NCBI GenBank assembly: GCA_965246925.1
Contig: OZ251994.1
Span: 620,001 to 684,000, forward strand
From: JANPPS01 sp965246925
GTDB taxonomy: Bacteria; Pseudomonadota; Alphaproteobacteria; Acetobacterales; Acetobacteraceae
Direction: 5' to 3'
DNA length: 64,000 nt
The notes beneath the pieces were generated by a model that did no database searches, had not been told where the DNA came from, and worked only from the letters and a program-made list of their open reading frames with translations. Shown here piece after piece: positions 50,977-59,361 of this stretch; position 1 is the stretch's first letter, and each line of letters starts with the position of its first letter. Both the position numbers and the translations under genes were made by a program.

Positions 50977-52236
50977 ATGAAGAGCCTACATCCAGCCTGG
51001 AAAGTGGCGGCTATCACCTTTCTCGTCCTGCTGGCCGCCGCCGGTATCCGGTCCGCCCCCAGCGTGCTGATCATTCCCTTGAACCAGGAGTTCGGCTGGT
51101 CGCGCACCACGATCGGCTCGGCCGTGGGGCTCAACATCCTGCTTTATGGCGCCGTCGGCCCGTTCGCCGCAGCGATCCTCGACCGTTTCGGCCTGCGCCG
51201 GACGGTCGCATGCGCCCTCGCCGCCATGGCCGTGGGCGTGGCACTGACCCCGCTGATGTCGCAGTCCTGGCACCTCGTGGCGCTCTGGGGCGTAGTCGTG
51301 GGCGCCGCGTCCGGCGTGACTGCGCTGGTCTTGGCTGCCATCGTCGCGTCCCGCTGGTTCAGCACCCGCCGCGGCCTGGTCACCGGCCTGCTGACGGCAA
51401 GCACGGCCACCGGGCAACTGGTGTTTCTACCGCTGTTTGCGCATCTGGTCGAAACCGTCGGCTGGCGCGCGGTGAGCATCACCCTGGCCTCGGTCGCCGC
51501 CGCGCTGATCATCCCGGTGCTGGCGTTCATGCGGGACCGCCCGTCCGATCTGGGCATTCCGCCGTTTGGCGGCACGACGGTCGTCCCTCGCATCGTCTCC
51601 ACCGTCAATCCATTGCTGCGCACGGTGCGCGCCCTCGGCACCGGGCTCGCTTCGCGGGACTTCTGGCTGCTCGGCGGCACGTTCTTCGTGTGCGGCGCCA
51701 GCACCAACGGCCTGATCGGCACTCACCTCATCCCGGCGTGCCTGGACAACGGCATCGCCCCGGTGCTGGCGGCCTCGCTGCTGTCCATGATGGGCGTGTG
51801 CGATATGGTCGGCACCACCCTGTCCGGCTGGCTATCGGACCGGTGGGACAACCGGATGCTGCTATCCTGGTATTACGGCTTGCGCGGCCTCAGCCTGCTG
51901 GGGCTACCATTCGCCTTGGCGGGCGACCTGATCGGGCCCTCGGGCCTCGTCGTGTTCGCCCTATTCTACGGTCTTGACTGGATCGCTACCGTGCCACCCA
52001 CGGTCCGGCTGACCGCGCGCTGTTTTGGCGAGGATAACGGTCCCGTCATGTTCGCCTGGATCGCCTGCTCCCATCAGTTGGGCGCGTCTGCGGCGGCGGC
52101 GGCTGGCGGTTTCGTGCGCGACCAGACCGGCAGCTACGTGTCCGCCTTCATGACCGCCGGCGCGCTGTGCATGCTGGCCAGCATCATGGCGGCCTTCATC
52201 GGCACCCCACGCCGGACCGAGGCGGCACTCGCCTAA
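50977..52236 (+). CDS. major facilitator superfamily transporter
   Basis: The 419-aa protein has twelve hydrophobic helices and MFS loop motifs (ILDRFGLRR after helix 2, GWLSDRWDNR after helix 8). The N-terminus RSAPSVLIIPLNQEFGWSRTTIG resembles monocarboxylate/oxalate-type permeases. The ligand cannot be inferred. It is a single gene with 135 bp upstream. Its stop interlocks with a small reverse-strand ORF. Confidence 0.9.
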   Translation: MKSLHPAWKVAAITFLVLLAAAGIRSAPSVLIIPLNQEFGWSRTTIGSAVGLNILLYGAVGPFAAAILDRFGLRRTVACALAAMAVGVALTPLMSQSWHLVALWGVVVGAASGVTALVLAAIVASRWFSTRRGLVTGLLTASTATGQLVFLPLFAHLVETVGWRAVSITLASVAAALIIPVLAFMRDRPSDLGIPPFGGTTVVPRIVSTVNPLLRTVRALGTGLASRDFWLLGGTFFVCGASTNGLIGTHLIPACLDNGIAPVLAASLLSMMGVCDMVGTTLSGWLSDRWDNRMLLSWYYGLRGLSLLGLPFALAGDLIGPSGLVVFALFYGLDWIATVPPTVRLTARCFGEDNGPVMFAWIACSHQLGASAAAAAGGFVRDQTGSYVSAFMTAGALCMLASIMAAFIGTPRRTEAALA

Positions 52237-52358
52237 AGCACTGCCCAGCTCACCAGCGCGCCCAGAACCGCAAACGCACCCAGCAGCATGATGGCCCGGA
52301 ACGCCCCGGTCTGCAGCGATTCACCCATCAGGCGGCGAACGAACTTCTCACCATCCAT
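52233..52358 (-). CDS. 41-aa single-helix membrane protein
   Basis: GGAG lies 8 nt before ATG 52358. The frame encodes MDGEKFVRRLMGESLQTG, then one hydrophobic helix (AIMLLGAFAVLGALVSWAVL). Its stop overlaps the convergent MFS transporter stop. The ribosome-binding site and the clean helix support it; no family was recognised. Confidence 0.5.
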   Translation of the reverse strand: MDGEKFVRRLMGESLQTGAFRAIMLLGAFAVLGALVSWAVL

Positions 52359-52433
52359 ATCCGACACTCCTTCTCTCTCCCCTTACTCCTCCACGCACTC
52401 TCGCGAAGCAACGGGCAAAAGGATGCAGCCGCG

Positions 52434-53294
52434 ATGCGCGTCGCAGCCTTGACGATGGTGTATAACGAACCGCTATGGGCGCCAGTTTGGGCCCGGCACT
52501 TCGCCGCGCAGGTTGGTGCGCCGCACTGCTACATGCTCGACCACGGTTCCAGCGATCACTCGCTCGCAGCCATCGCACCGCCGATCAACATCGAACACCT
52601 GCCGCGCTCCATGCTCGACGAAGAATGGCGCGCCGGCGTTATCGCCTCCCGGGTCACGAGGTTGCTGCAGGATTATGACGCAGTGTTCCACACGGACGCA
52701 GACGAGCTGCTGGTCGCCGACCCGGCCCGCTGGTGCAGTCTTGCCGGATGGGCCAGCGAGGACCAGCCGGCCGTAGTCACCGCCGCCGGATTCGACGTGC
52801 AGCACATACCCGGCGCCGAACCGGCCCTCGACCCAACGCAGCCCATGGCGCAGCAACGCACCTGGCTCCGCTTCTCCGCATCGATGTGCAAGCCGGCATT
52901 CACGCGGCGGACGCTCCGGTGGTCACCCGGCTTTCATAGCGCCGACGCTCCGCTGGTGTGTGCCGGCCTATACCTGCTGCACTTTCGCTTTGCCGACCTC
53001 GACGCCGGCTTGCGCCGGCTGGCGCGTACCCGGGCGCAGGCCTATGCGCGCCCAGAGGACAGCCGGCATCAGCGCGTACCGGATGACGAGTTCAGCGCCA
53101 TGCTGCACGCCATCGCACAGCTCCCCCGCCGCGAGGAGCCCATCACCATGGACGCCGCCCCGCTGCGCCCCTGGCTCACGCGCTTGTTCCAGGACCGGCT
53201 AGAGCGTGAGGGCGACCGCTACAAGCTTGACCTCTCGCTATCCGGCGATGAGCTATGGTCCGGAAGGGCGCTGTTGCAGGCGCTCAGTGTGTGA
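52434..53294 (+). CDS. glycosyltransferase family 2-like protein
   Basis: The 286-aa product starts MRVAALTMVYNEP, the usual GT2/GT92-like beginning. It carries MLDHGSSD, then the DxD-type metal motif FHTDADELLV near residue 80, and FHSADAPLVCAGLYLLHFR. ATG 52434 gives the family start; the longer frame to 52167 overlaps the MFS gene and is rejected. It probably transfers a sugar in surface glycan synthesis. It is separated from the other glycosyltransferases by 3.5 kb. Confidence 0.8.
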   Translation: MRVAALTMVYNEPLWAPVWARHFAAQVGAPHCYMLDHGSSDHSLAAIAPPINIEHLPRSMLDEEWRAGVIASRVTRLLQDYDAVFHTDADELLVADPARWCSLAGWASEDQPAVVTAAGFDVQHIPGAEPALDPTQPMAQQRTWLRFSASMCKPAFTRRTLRWSPGFHSADAPLVCAGLYLLHFRFADLDAGLRRLARTRAQAYARPEDSRHQRVPDDEFSAMLHAIAQLPRREEPITMDAAPLRPWLTRLFQDRLEREGDRYKLDLSLSGDELWSGRALLQALSV

Positions 53295-53325
53295 GTAACT
53301 GGTTCGAGTCTGACCAAAACACCCG

Positions 53326-53739
53326 TCAGTCCGCATACCGCTCCGGATCTGCCAGCAGCTTGGCCGGGCGGATCATGCGGATGCCGCGCCAAATCTGGAG
53401 GGAAAGCAAATCCTCGTCCTGGCTCACGATAGCCGACGCACCAGCGGCCACCGCCAACTCGAGATACCGGTTATCTTTTGGGTCGCGGCATTCGGTTACA
53501 CTAAGGCGGGGCTCAAACAGCTGCGACCGCGCCCGCAACGCACCGAGCGCGCTTGCCACCAAGCCCGGCGATAGATAGCGCGACAGGAACGGCCGGGCCA
53601 CAATGTCCAGCACTGCATCCTGCACGGCGGGCGACAGCGGCAGCTTGTTAGTCTCCGTTACCATCCAATACACGCGTTCGGCCAGTGTCTCTCGTCCGAT
53701 GAGCGCCTGCACCAGCGTCGGCGCATCGAGCACGATCAC
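53326..53739 (-). CDS. PIN-domain toxin (VapC-like / COG1569 type)
   Basis: The 137-aa protein begins MIVLDAPTLVQALIG with the first catalytic Asp. It has CRDPKDNRYLELAVAAGASAIVSQDEDLL with the D-x-x-N and D-x-D acidic residues of PIN nucleases. Such toxins cut RNA when freed from the antitoxin. It overlaps the upstream small gene by 4 nt, the usual toxin-antitoxin arrangement. Confidence 0.85.
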   Translation of the reverse strand: MIVLDAPTLVQALIGRETLAERVYWMVTETNKLPLSPAVQDAVLDIVARPFLSRYLSPGLVASALGALRARSQLFEPRLSVTECRDPKDNRYLELAVAAGASAIVSQDEDLLSLQIWRGIRMIRPAKLLADPERYAD

Positions 53740-53990
53740 TCCCGGCCCTCCTCGTTATAGGCCGCGAGCTCTTCCGCAAGCAGATCATCCGTCAGGCCGT
53801 GCATGTACGCGTGTACCTTCAACCGCCCGATAGCCTCGAGCAGCGGAGCCGCCGCCGCCGCGTCCGGCCGCAACTGCGCCCGCAACAGCGCACTCGCGAG
53901 CTGACCCAATTGATCCCGTGACGCCGGGGATTGCAGAGCGGGGGCGAGGTCCCGGTCGATTGGCAACTGAATGGAAGTCGTATCGGCCAT
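53736..53990 (-). CDS. putative antitoxin of the PIN-domain toxin
   Basis: An 84-aa product starts MADTTSIQLPIDRDLAPAL (ATG 53990); the 18-residue upstream extension is unlikely. It ends with a helical, acidic tail (DDLLAEELAAYNEEGRE). Its stop overlaps the toxin start by 4 nt. The family is not recognised with certainty; the call rests on position, size and composition. Confidence 0.65.
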   Translation of the reverse strand: MADTTSIQLPIDRDLAPALQSPASRDQLGQLASALLRAQLRPDAAAAAPLLEAIGRLKVHAYMHGLTDDLLAEELAAYNEEGRE

Positions 53991-54102
53991 GCACACACCG
54001 CTGCTGGTAACCGCCATGTCACGAGCGTGTGTCGAGGGGCACACTTGCGTCGTCCACGGCGTTATGCGGATTAACGCAAGTCAGGTCCGGGGGATAGAGA
54101 CC

Positions 54103-54414
54103 ATGCTAGGCCGGGTAGTAGCACCAGCGGTTTGTATCGCAGCGTTGGCCATCTCACCCGCGTACGGTCAGGCGGCTTCGCCAACGCTCCCGCCCGGAGC
54201 GGGGGGCGACGAAAAGACGCTGCAGACCCAGCCGGTGCCGGACGTAATCGCGCCCGGCTCGGCAGACGGGGCGCAAAACCAGTCGCGCCCGCTTCCCGAT
54301 CCCGGCGTCTCCAGCAATCCACCGGTGATCCGCCCGCCCGTGACCGGCCCGATGCCGGTCATTCCACCCCCAGGCAGCCCGGGGGGTGATCCGCGCGTGA
54401 TACCCAAGCCCTAA
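54103..54414 (+). CDS. secreted proline-rich small protein
   Basis: The 103-aa product has a signal peptide (VVAPAVCIAALAISPAYGQA) and then a disordered, Pro/Gly-rich body (PPVIRPPVTGPMPVIPPPG) ending in VIPKP. ATG 54103 follows a GGGGGA ribosome-binding site; the longer frame to 53971 overlaps the antitoxin gene and is rejected. It is convergent with the lipoprotein gene, with stops touching. Confidence 0.6.
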   Translation: MLGRVVAPAVCIAALAISPAYGQAASPTLPPGAGGDEKTLQTQPVPDVIAPGSADGAQNQSRPLPDPGVSSNPPVIRPPVTGPMPVIPPPGSPGGDPRVIPKP

Positions 54415-54768
54415 TCAGGCCGGCGATCCCTCGAAAGTGAAACTGCAGCGCGGGGTTCGGTAGATGCCGGTTGCATGCCCCCGCGTCCAATGGCCATCGA
54501 AACGGGTGGCGTAGCCTTTTCTGTCCGCGCCGGCGGCGGCCCGGGTGCCCAGCAGGCCGCCGTCCGCCTCGGCCCCGCCTTCGACGACCCAGATCCCCTC
54601 ATCCGGCACGAACTGCATAGTTCCGTTCCGAATTTGCAGCATGGCCCGGCTCGGCTGACATGTGGCTGACGCGCTCTGCGGCGTGAGCGGCCCCGTAAAG
54701 CGGAGATTAGGCGTGACCGGCGGGGTGCAACCGGCCAACGCGGCCAGCAACACCCCCGGCATCCGCAT
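54415..54768 (-). CDS. small lipoprotein of unknown function
   Basis: The 117-aa product starts MRMPGVLLAALAGCTPP, a short lipoprotein signal with the lipobox LAGC. The mature part contains QIRNGTMQFVPDEG and FDGHWTRGHATGIYRTPRCSFTFEG, suggesting a compact beta domain with two further Cys. It lies 4 nt downstream of the surface-protein gene and may be co-transcribed with it. Confidence 0.6.
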   Translation of the reverse strand: MRMPGVLLAALAGCTPPVTPNLRFTGPLTPQSASATCQPSRAMLQIRNGTMQFVPDEGIWVVEGGAEADGGLLGTRAAAGADRKGYATRFDGHWTRGHATGIYRTPRCSFTFEGSPA

Positions 54769-54772
54769 TCGT

Positions 54773-56212
54773 TTAGGAAACGCGGGTGATGTTGAGGTAG
54801 GTCGTGCCGTCCGGCTCCGTTCCGGCGCTTTGCACGAACTTGCTCTGATAATCAGCCAAACTCACCCCGGTGAAGGTAACCGAGCCATTGACCCCAGTCC
54901 CGCTTCCGCCGATCTCGGAATGTATGGTCGCCCCGGTATAGCCCGGCGTTCCATCGATCGACAGCGGCTGCGTGCTCACGCCGGCCCGGAAACCGAAGAT
55001 GGTGACCGAGTCGCCCGAGTGGAAGTTAAGCAGCGTGGACCACGTCACCTGGCTGCCGCGTTCATCGACAAAGAACGTGTCGGTGCCGCCATCGGTCCCG
55101 GACGCGCCGACCAAGAAATTCGAACCGCCGCCGCCATCGATCACGTTGCTGCCGCCAAGCGCCTGCAACGCATCCGCCCCATCGCCCCCGTGCAGGAAAA
55201 CGCTGTTGACCCGCGCGCTCAGAGCCACGCTGTCCGGGCTGTTCCACAGATATTGATACCGAAGATAGCTGACCGGGCCGTTATAGACGGTGCCGACATC
55301 CGCACCGCTGATGTCGTTGACGGTATCGGTGAAATTCACGGTCTCGATCGGCTTGGCGACGCTCGTCTTGATGTCGGTCTGCGCCAGGCCGCCCTGGGAC
55401 GCTGTGGGTACGATGGTGAAGTCGTTGACGCTCGTGTAATTGCCCGTCAAATTGACGCTAAAAATCGCTCGGCCCGCGTTGGTGAAGTTCAGCACGCCAC
55501 CGGTGCTTGTCACTTGAAACGCAACGGCGCTCCAGGGGGCGCTGAGGCCGATCACTTCATCGCCGGCGCCAAAACCTTGGATCGAGGCCGAAAACCGGCT
55601 GAAATCATCCAGCTCGAGCTTGCTGGCGCCGGTTTCGAAAATGATCGTCTGCCCGGCGCTCACCGCGTCCGTCTCTTGCAGCACGACCCCACCGCTGAGC
55701 CGCTGCGTACCCGTCCCGTTAACGCTGCCGAATAAGACGTTGGTCTGGGGCGTGCTGGCCGTATTGCGAAACGACATGATGCCGTCATTGTAGAGGACGC
55801 CGCTGCCGAAGGAACTGAGGTTGAAACCGCTACCGGTGACGCTCAACCCGCCCCGGTTGTCGAACGAGGTCGCCGAAACGGTTGACGATAGCGATAGGAC
55901 GGCGCGGCTGCCTTTGAACGTAAGGCTACCCAGGTTCACGTTACCCCCGGCGAACGCCAGCGTCGTGTCCGGCCCCTCGGAATCGACAGTGATGCGGTCA
56001 CCGGACAGAATGGCGGCGCCGGTCAGCGCAAGGGTTGGGCTCGCCCCGGTTCCGGTCAGCGTGATATTGAGCGGCGTCGGTAGATAGCCGTTATACGAAA
56101 CGGTGCCGCTGGTGATCAGCGCCGTGTCGCCGGCAACGGGCGCCGCACCGCCGGACCAGTTGCCACCGGCAGTAAACGCACCGTCGGTGCCGTTCCAGGT
56201 CTTTGTAGCCAT
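54773..56212 (-). CDS. beta-strand-rich surface/RTX-like protein
   Basis: The 479-aa product starts MATKTWNGTDGAFTAGGNWSGG, a beginning seen in large repetitive adhesins and type I-secreted proteins without a Sec signal. The middle is a beta-helix with FKGSRAVLSLSS and FETGASKLELDDFSRFSASIQGFGAGD. A degenerate calcium-binding patch HGGDGADALQALGGSNVIDGGG lies near 350, and a terminal STLLNFHSGDSVTIFGF block follows. It is probably exported by a type I system that is elsewhere. It resembles, in plan, the RTX-like protein at 43606. Confidence 0.75.
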   Translation of the reverse strand: MATKTWNGTDGAFTAGGNWSGGAAPVAGDTALITSGTVSYNGYLPTPLNITLTGTGASPTLALTGAAILSGDRITVDSEGPDTTLAFAGGNVNLGSLTFKGSRAVLSLSSTVSATSFDNRGGLSVTGSGFNLSSFGSGVLYNDGIMSFRNTASTPQTNVLFGSVNGTGTQRLSGGVVLQETDAVSAGQTIIFETGASKLELDDFSRFSASIQGFGAGDEVIGLSAPWSAVAFQVTSTGGVLNFTNAGRAIFSVNLTGNYTSVNDFTIVPTASQGGLAQTDIKTSVAKPIETVNFTDTVNDISGADVGTVYNGPVSYLRYQYLWNSPDSVALSARVNSVFLHGGDGADALQALGGSNVIDGGGGSNFLVGASGTDGGTDTFFVDERGSQVTWSTLLNFHSGDSVTIFGFRAGVSTQPLSIDGTPGYTGATIHSEIGGSGTGVNGSVTFTGVSLADYQSKFVQSAGTEPDGTTYLNITRVS

Positions 56213-56301
56213 GAGGTCTCTTCCTATGACGAATGGTGCGGCGTGTTAGCACGCCCATTTGAGGCGCTCCACCGCTGAAAGCGACAATTTTAAGCAGACG
56301 C

Positions 56302-56334
56302 TAAAACAGAAACGGCCGCCCCGCAGGGCGGCCG
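56302..56334 (-). terminator. rho-independent terminator of the first PEP-CTERM paralogue
   Basis: On the reverse strand CGGCCGCCC-TGCG-GGGCGGCCG, a perfect 9-bp stem, is followed by TTTCTGTTTT. It starts 27 nt after the stop of the gene ending at 56361. Confidence 0.85.
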
Positions 56335-56360
56335 CTCTGTAGCCGGGGCCGAGCCGAAGA

Positions 56361-57017
56361 CTAGGCGCGGCGGCGGCGGATCAGGCCCAGGCCGGCCAGG
56401 CCCATGCCGAGCAGCGCCATGCTGGCGGGCTCAGGCACGGTGGACGGGGGAACCGCCGTCGGCGTGTAGGTGTAGGTCACGGAGACAACGCCGCTCGCCG
56501 TCGAGTTGATGGCGGCAGAGATGTTGTTACCACCACCCTGAACCGTCGTGCTGGACAGCGTGAACGCGTTGAATGTCAGCGCGCTGCCGGTGTAGTCGGA
56601 CAGCGGGGCTGCGCTGGCCACCGAGGTGTTCGCGGTCGGGGCGAACGGGCCGTAGCTCGCGGTCGCACCAGCGGCCACAGCGCTGTAGCTCTGCGTCGCT
56701 ACCAGGTCGAGCGACAGGTTGTTCAAGGACGCGATGCCGGAGGTCAGGGTGACCAGCGTATCAGTGGTCACCTTGAAGGTCTGCGGCTGGGCCGTGCTGT
56801 TGGTCACGGTGCCACCCACGGTGGCCGACGCGCCGTAAGCGATCGAGACGTTGGTCAGCGTGCCAAGAGCGGTGTTGAACGCAGGAAGCGTAAGCGGGCC
56901 GACCGAGAAATCGGTCTTGGTCGGGCCGAAATTGGTGGAGAACGTCTGCGTCAACGCCATCGCCGAGGTGGAGGCCAGGGTGATGCCCGCTACGACGAGG
57001 CCGATAAACTTGTTCAT
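56361..57017 (-). CDS. choice-of-anchor E domain protein with PEP-CTERM sorting signal (paralogue 1)
   Basis: The 218-aa secreted protein has a signal peptide (VVAGITLASTSAMA), a beta-rich domain starting LTQTFSTNFGPTKTDF and a C-terminal PEP-CTERM tripartite tail: VPEPASM, a hydrophobic helix ALLGMGLAGLGLI and RRRRA. Exosortase would cleave after export and anchor or release it with the exopolysaccharide. No exosortase is in the window. It is closely related to the next upstream gene, a tandem duplication. Confidence 0.9.
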   Translation of the reverse strand: MNKFIGLVVAGITLASTSAMALTQTFSTNFGPTKTDFSVGPLTLPAFNTALGTLTNVSIAYGASATVGGTVTNSTAQPQTFKVTTDTLVTLTSGIASLNNLSLDLVATQSYSAVAAGATASYGPFAPTANTSVASAAPLSDYTGSALTFNAFTLSSTTVQGGGNNISAAINSTASGVVSVTYTYTPTAVPPSTVPEPASMALLGMGLAGLGLIRRRRA

Positions 57018-57180
57018 ATTAAGCTCCTGTAGTGCTGTGTGCCTGAGTGAATTAAGCCTGCGCGGAGGCCTGGGTCAACGCGATTAGGCTCGGCCAACCC
57101 GGATTGGAACCAATTTTGAGGCAGAAAAACGCGAATAAGCGCTGACGAACTCGCGCGGCAGAAAAGACGATAAGTGGAAC

Positions 57181-57196
57181 TTACACTATTACGGTT
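57181..57196 (-). promoter_or_regulatory. shared upstream motif, copy 1
   Basis: TTACACTATTACGGTT (reverse AACCGTAATAGTGTAA) lies 164-179 bp upstream of the first PEP-CTERM gene. It matches 13 of 16 positions with a site at nearly the same distance from the second paralogue. Confidence 0.4.
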
Positions 57197-57232
57197 TCAG
57201 AACGAGCGCCCAGCAAATGCAAATAGCCCAAA

Positions 57233-57261
57233 CGAAAACGGCCCCCCGATCGGGAGGCCGC
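57233..57261 (-). terminator. rho-independent terminator of the second PEP-CTERM paralogue
   Basis: On the reverse strand CGGCCTCCCGATCGGGGGGCCG folds into a stem with one mismatch and is followed by TTTTCGTTT. It is 25 nt past the stop of the gene ending at 57287. Confidence 0.8.
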
Positions 57262-57286
57262 CTTGTTCGGCAATGAAGAGTAGAGA

Positions 57287-57946
57287 CTAGGCGCGGCGGC
57301 GGCGGATCAGGCCCAAACCGGCCAAGCCCATGCCCACCAGCGCCATGGACGCGGGCTCAGGCACAACGGACGGGGGCGGGACGGCGGTCGGCGTGTAGGT
57401 GTAAGTCACGGTGACCGAACCGCTCGCCGTGGACGTGATCATGGCGGAGATGTTGTTACCACCGCCCTGGATCGTGGTGCTGGACGAAGTCGCCGCGCTG
57501 AACGTCAGCGGACCACCGGTGTAATCAGACAGCGGCGTGGCGCTCGCCAAGGCAGTGGTGGCGGACGGCGTGTAAGGACCATAGGACGCCGTAGAGCCCG
57601 CCGCGACGCCGGAATAGATCTGCGAGGAGATCAGGTCGAGGGTTGCGTTGTTCAGCGCGGCAATCCCCGACGTCAGGCTAACCTGCGTGTCCGTCGTGAC
57701 CTTGAAGTTCTGCGGCGTCGCCGTGCTGTTCGTCACGCTGCCACCGACCACGGCACTGGTGGTGTAGGAAAGCGCCACGTTCGTCAGGGTGCCGAGCGCC
57801 GTGTTGAACGCCGGAAGCGTCAGCGGGCCGGTGGAGAAGTCGGTCTTGGTCGGACCGAAATTCGTGGTGAAGGTCTGCGTCAGCGCGAAAGCCGACGTTG
57901 ACAGCATGGTCATGCCAGCGAGGGCGAGACCGAAAAACTTGTTCAT
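57287..57946 (-). CDS. choice-of-anchor E domain protein with PEP-CTERM sorting signal (paralogue 2)
   Basis: The 219-aa protein matches its neighbour along the whole length: signal peptide ALAGMTMLSTSAFA, LTQTFTTNFGPTKTDF, and the tail VPEPASM-ALVGMGLAGLGLI-RRRRA. The start is ATG 57946; a 50-residue upstream extension is spurious. Each paralogue has its own terminator and upstream region, so they may be expressed separately. The 269-bp and 276-bp upstream gaps contain the shared motif and no other gene. Confidence 0.9.
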   Translation of the reverse strand: MNKFFGLALAGMTMLSTSAFALTQTFTTNFGPTKTDFSTGPLTLPAFNTALGTLTNVALSYTTSAVVGGSVTNSTATPQNFKVTTDTQVSLTSGIAALNNATLDLISSQIYSGVAAGSTASYGPYTPSATTALASATPLSDYTGGPLTFSAATSSSTTIQGGGNNISAMITSTASGSVTVTYTYTPTAVPPPSVVPEPASMALVGMGLAGLGLIRRRRA

Positions 57947-58112
57947 TTTTGAAGCTCCAAAGGGTAGTGGCCTGGGAGCGATAGAGACCTGATGACCCCA
58001 GCGAAGCAAGCCCAGCGCCAACCGGCTGATGCAAAAACGTAAAGATTTGCAGCGGTTTTTCTGAAAAAAGACGCAAAACCGGATGGCACCGTCCAAAATT
58101 GCAAAGCATCTT

Positions 58113-58128
58113 TTACATTGTAACGGTT
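58113..58128 (-). promoter_or_regulatory. shared upstream motif, copy 2
   Basis: TTACATTGTAACGGTT (reverse AACCGTTACAATGTAA) lies 167-182 bp upstream of the second PEP-CTERM gene. It contains the small palindrome TTACATTGTAA. The position matches copy 1. Confidence 0.4.
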
Positions 58129-58222
58129 ATGCAACGTTGATCGGCATGGATAGGCAAGCTTCGCGCGCTCGGCTACGGTTAATCCAACGGTCGCAACGGG
58201 CCGGCGGAGCGAACGGCACCTT

Positions 58223-59287
58223 ATGGCTACCGTAAACATCACGAATGTCACTAAACGCTTTGGCAGCACGGCCATCCTGCACGGCGTTAGTATCGACATC
58301 GCGGACGGCGAGTTCACCGTCCTGGTCGGGCCATCCGGCTGCGGCAAGAGCACCCTGCTTCGTATGATCGCCGGCCTCGAGGAGATCGACTCGGGCACTG
58401 TCGAAATCGGCGGGCGTGTGGTCAACAAAATACCGCCCAAACAGCGGGACATCGCCATGGTGTTCCAAAACTATGCGCTCTATCCGCACATGACCGTGCG
58501 GGACAATATGGCATTTAGCCTCGCCCTGGCCCGCGCACCTGCCGAGGCCATCGAGGAGCGGGTGACGCGGGCAGCCGGCATCCTTGGGCTTGGCGCTCTG
58601 CTGGACCGTTACCCCCGCCAGCTCAGCGGCGGCCAGCGGCAACGGGTCGCCATGGGCCGGGCGATCGTCCGCGATCCGCAAGTCTTTCTGTTCGACGAGC
58701 CCCTCTCCAACCTCGATGCCAAGCTCCGGGTGCAGACCCGGGCCGAGCTGAAGGATTTGCACCAGCGCCTGCGCACCACGACCATCTACGTCACCCACGA
58801 CCAGATCGAGGCGATGACGATGGCCGATAAGATCGTCGTCATGAATGCCGGGCGCGTGGAGCAGATGGGTGCACCCCTCGACCTGTATGATCGCCCCGCC
58901 AACCAGTTCGTCGCAGGGTTCATCGGCAGCCCGGCCATGAACTTCCTGCCCGGGACGGTCGAGACTGAGGGATTTCGCTGCGAAGATGGCAGCCTTTGGC
59001 CATTGCCACCCGGCGTCGCCACCGGACGGCCGTCTATCTATGGCGTGCGGCCCGAACACCTGCAGCTCGCCCAGGCCGGGCAGCTAAAATCCATCCCTAT
59101 TACCGTCCAGGTAGTCGAGCCGACCGGCTCCGAAACACAAGTGCACGGACGGTTGGGCTCCCTCCCGGTCATGGGCGCGTTCCGGGAGCGGATCGAGGCC
59201 AAGCCGGGCCAGCCCCTCCGGATTACAGCCGACCCGGCGCTCATTCATCTTTTTGATCGCGAGTCGGGCGTAAGACTTGTCGCATAG
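58223..59287 (+). CDS. sugar-type ABC transporter ATP-binding protein (UgpC/MalK family)
   Basis: This 354-aa CUT1-type ATPase has Walker A GPSGCGKST, Q-loop MVFQNYALYPHMTV, signature LSGGQRQRVAMGRAIVRDP, Walker B VFLFDEPLSNLDAKLR and H-loop THDQIEAMTMAD. A C-terminal TOBE/regulatory domain follows (YGVRPEHLQLA). It is followed after 75 nt by a CUT1-type binding protein. No permease genes follow or precede it. Confidence 0.95.
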   Translation: MATVNITNVTKRFGSTAILHGVSIDIADGEFTVLVGPSGCGKSTLLRMIAGLEEIDSGTVEIGGRVVNKIPPKQRDIAMVFQNYALYPHMTVRDNMAFSLALARAPAEAIEERVTRAAGILGLGALLDRYPRQLSGGQRQRVAMGRAIVRDPQVFLFDEPLSNLDAKLRVQTRAELKDLHQRLRTTTIYVTHDQIEAMTMADKIVVMNAGRVEQMGAPLDLYDRPANQFVAGFIGSPAMNFLPGTVETEGFRCEDGSLWPLPPGVATGRPSIYGVRPEHLQLAQAGQLKSIPITVQVVEPTGSETQVHGRLGSLPVMGAFRERIEAKPGQPLRITADPALIHLFDRESGVRLVA

Positions 59288-59361
59288 GTGTCGGATCCTC
59301 TAGCGGCTCTGGAACATCTTAGGCACGAATGGTTAATCAACTATTATCTGGGAGGAAACAA

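Noticed and set aside
58084..58105. TGGCAC...TTGCA resembling a sigma-54 promoter
   Set aside because: The spacing between the GG and GC elements is four bases too long for sigma-54.
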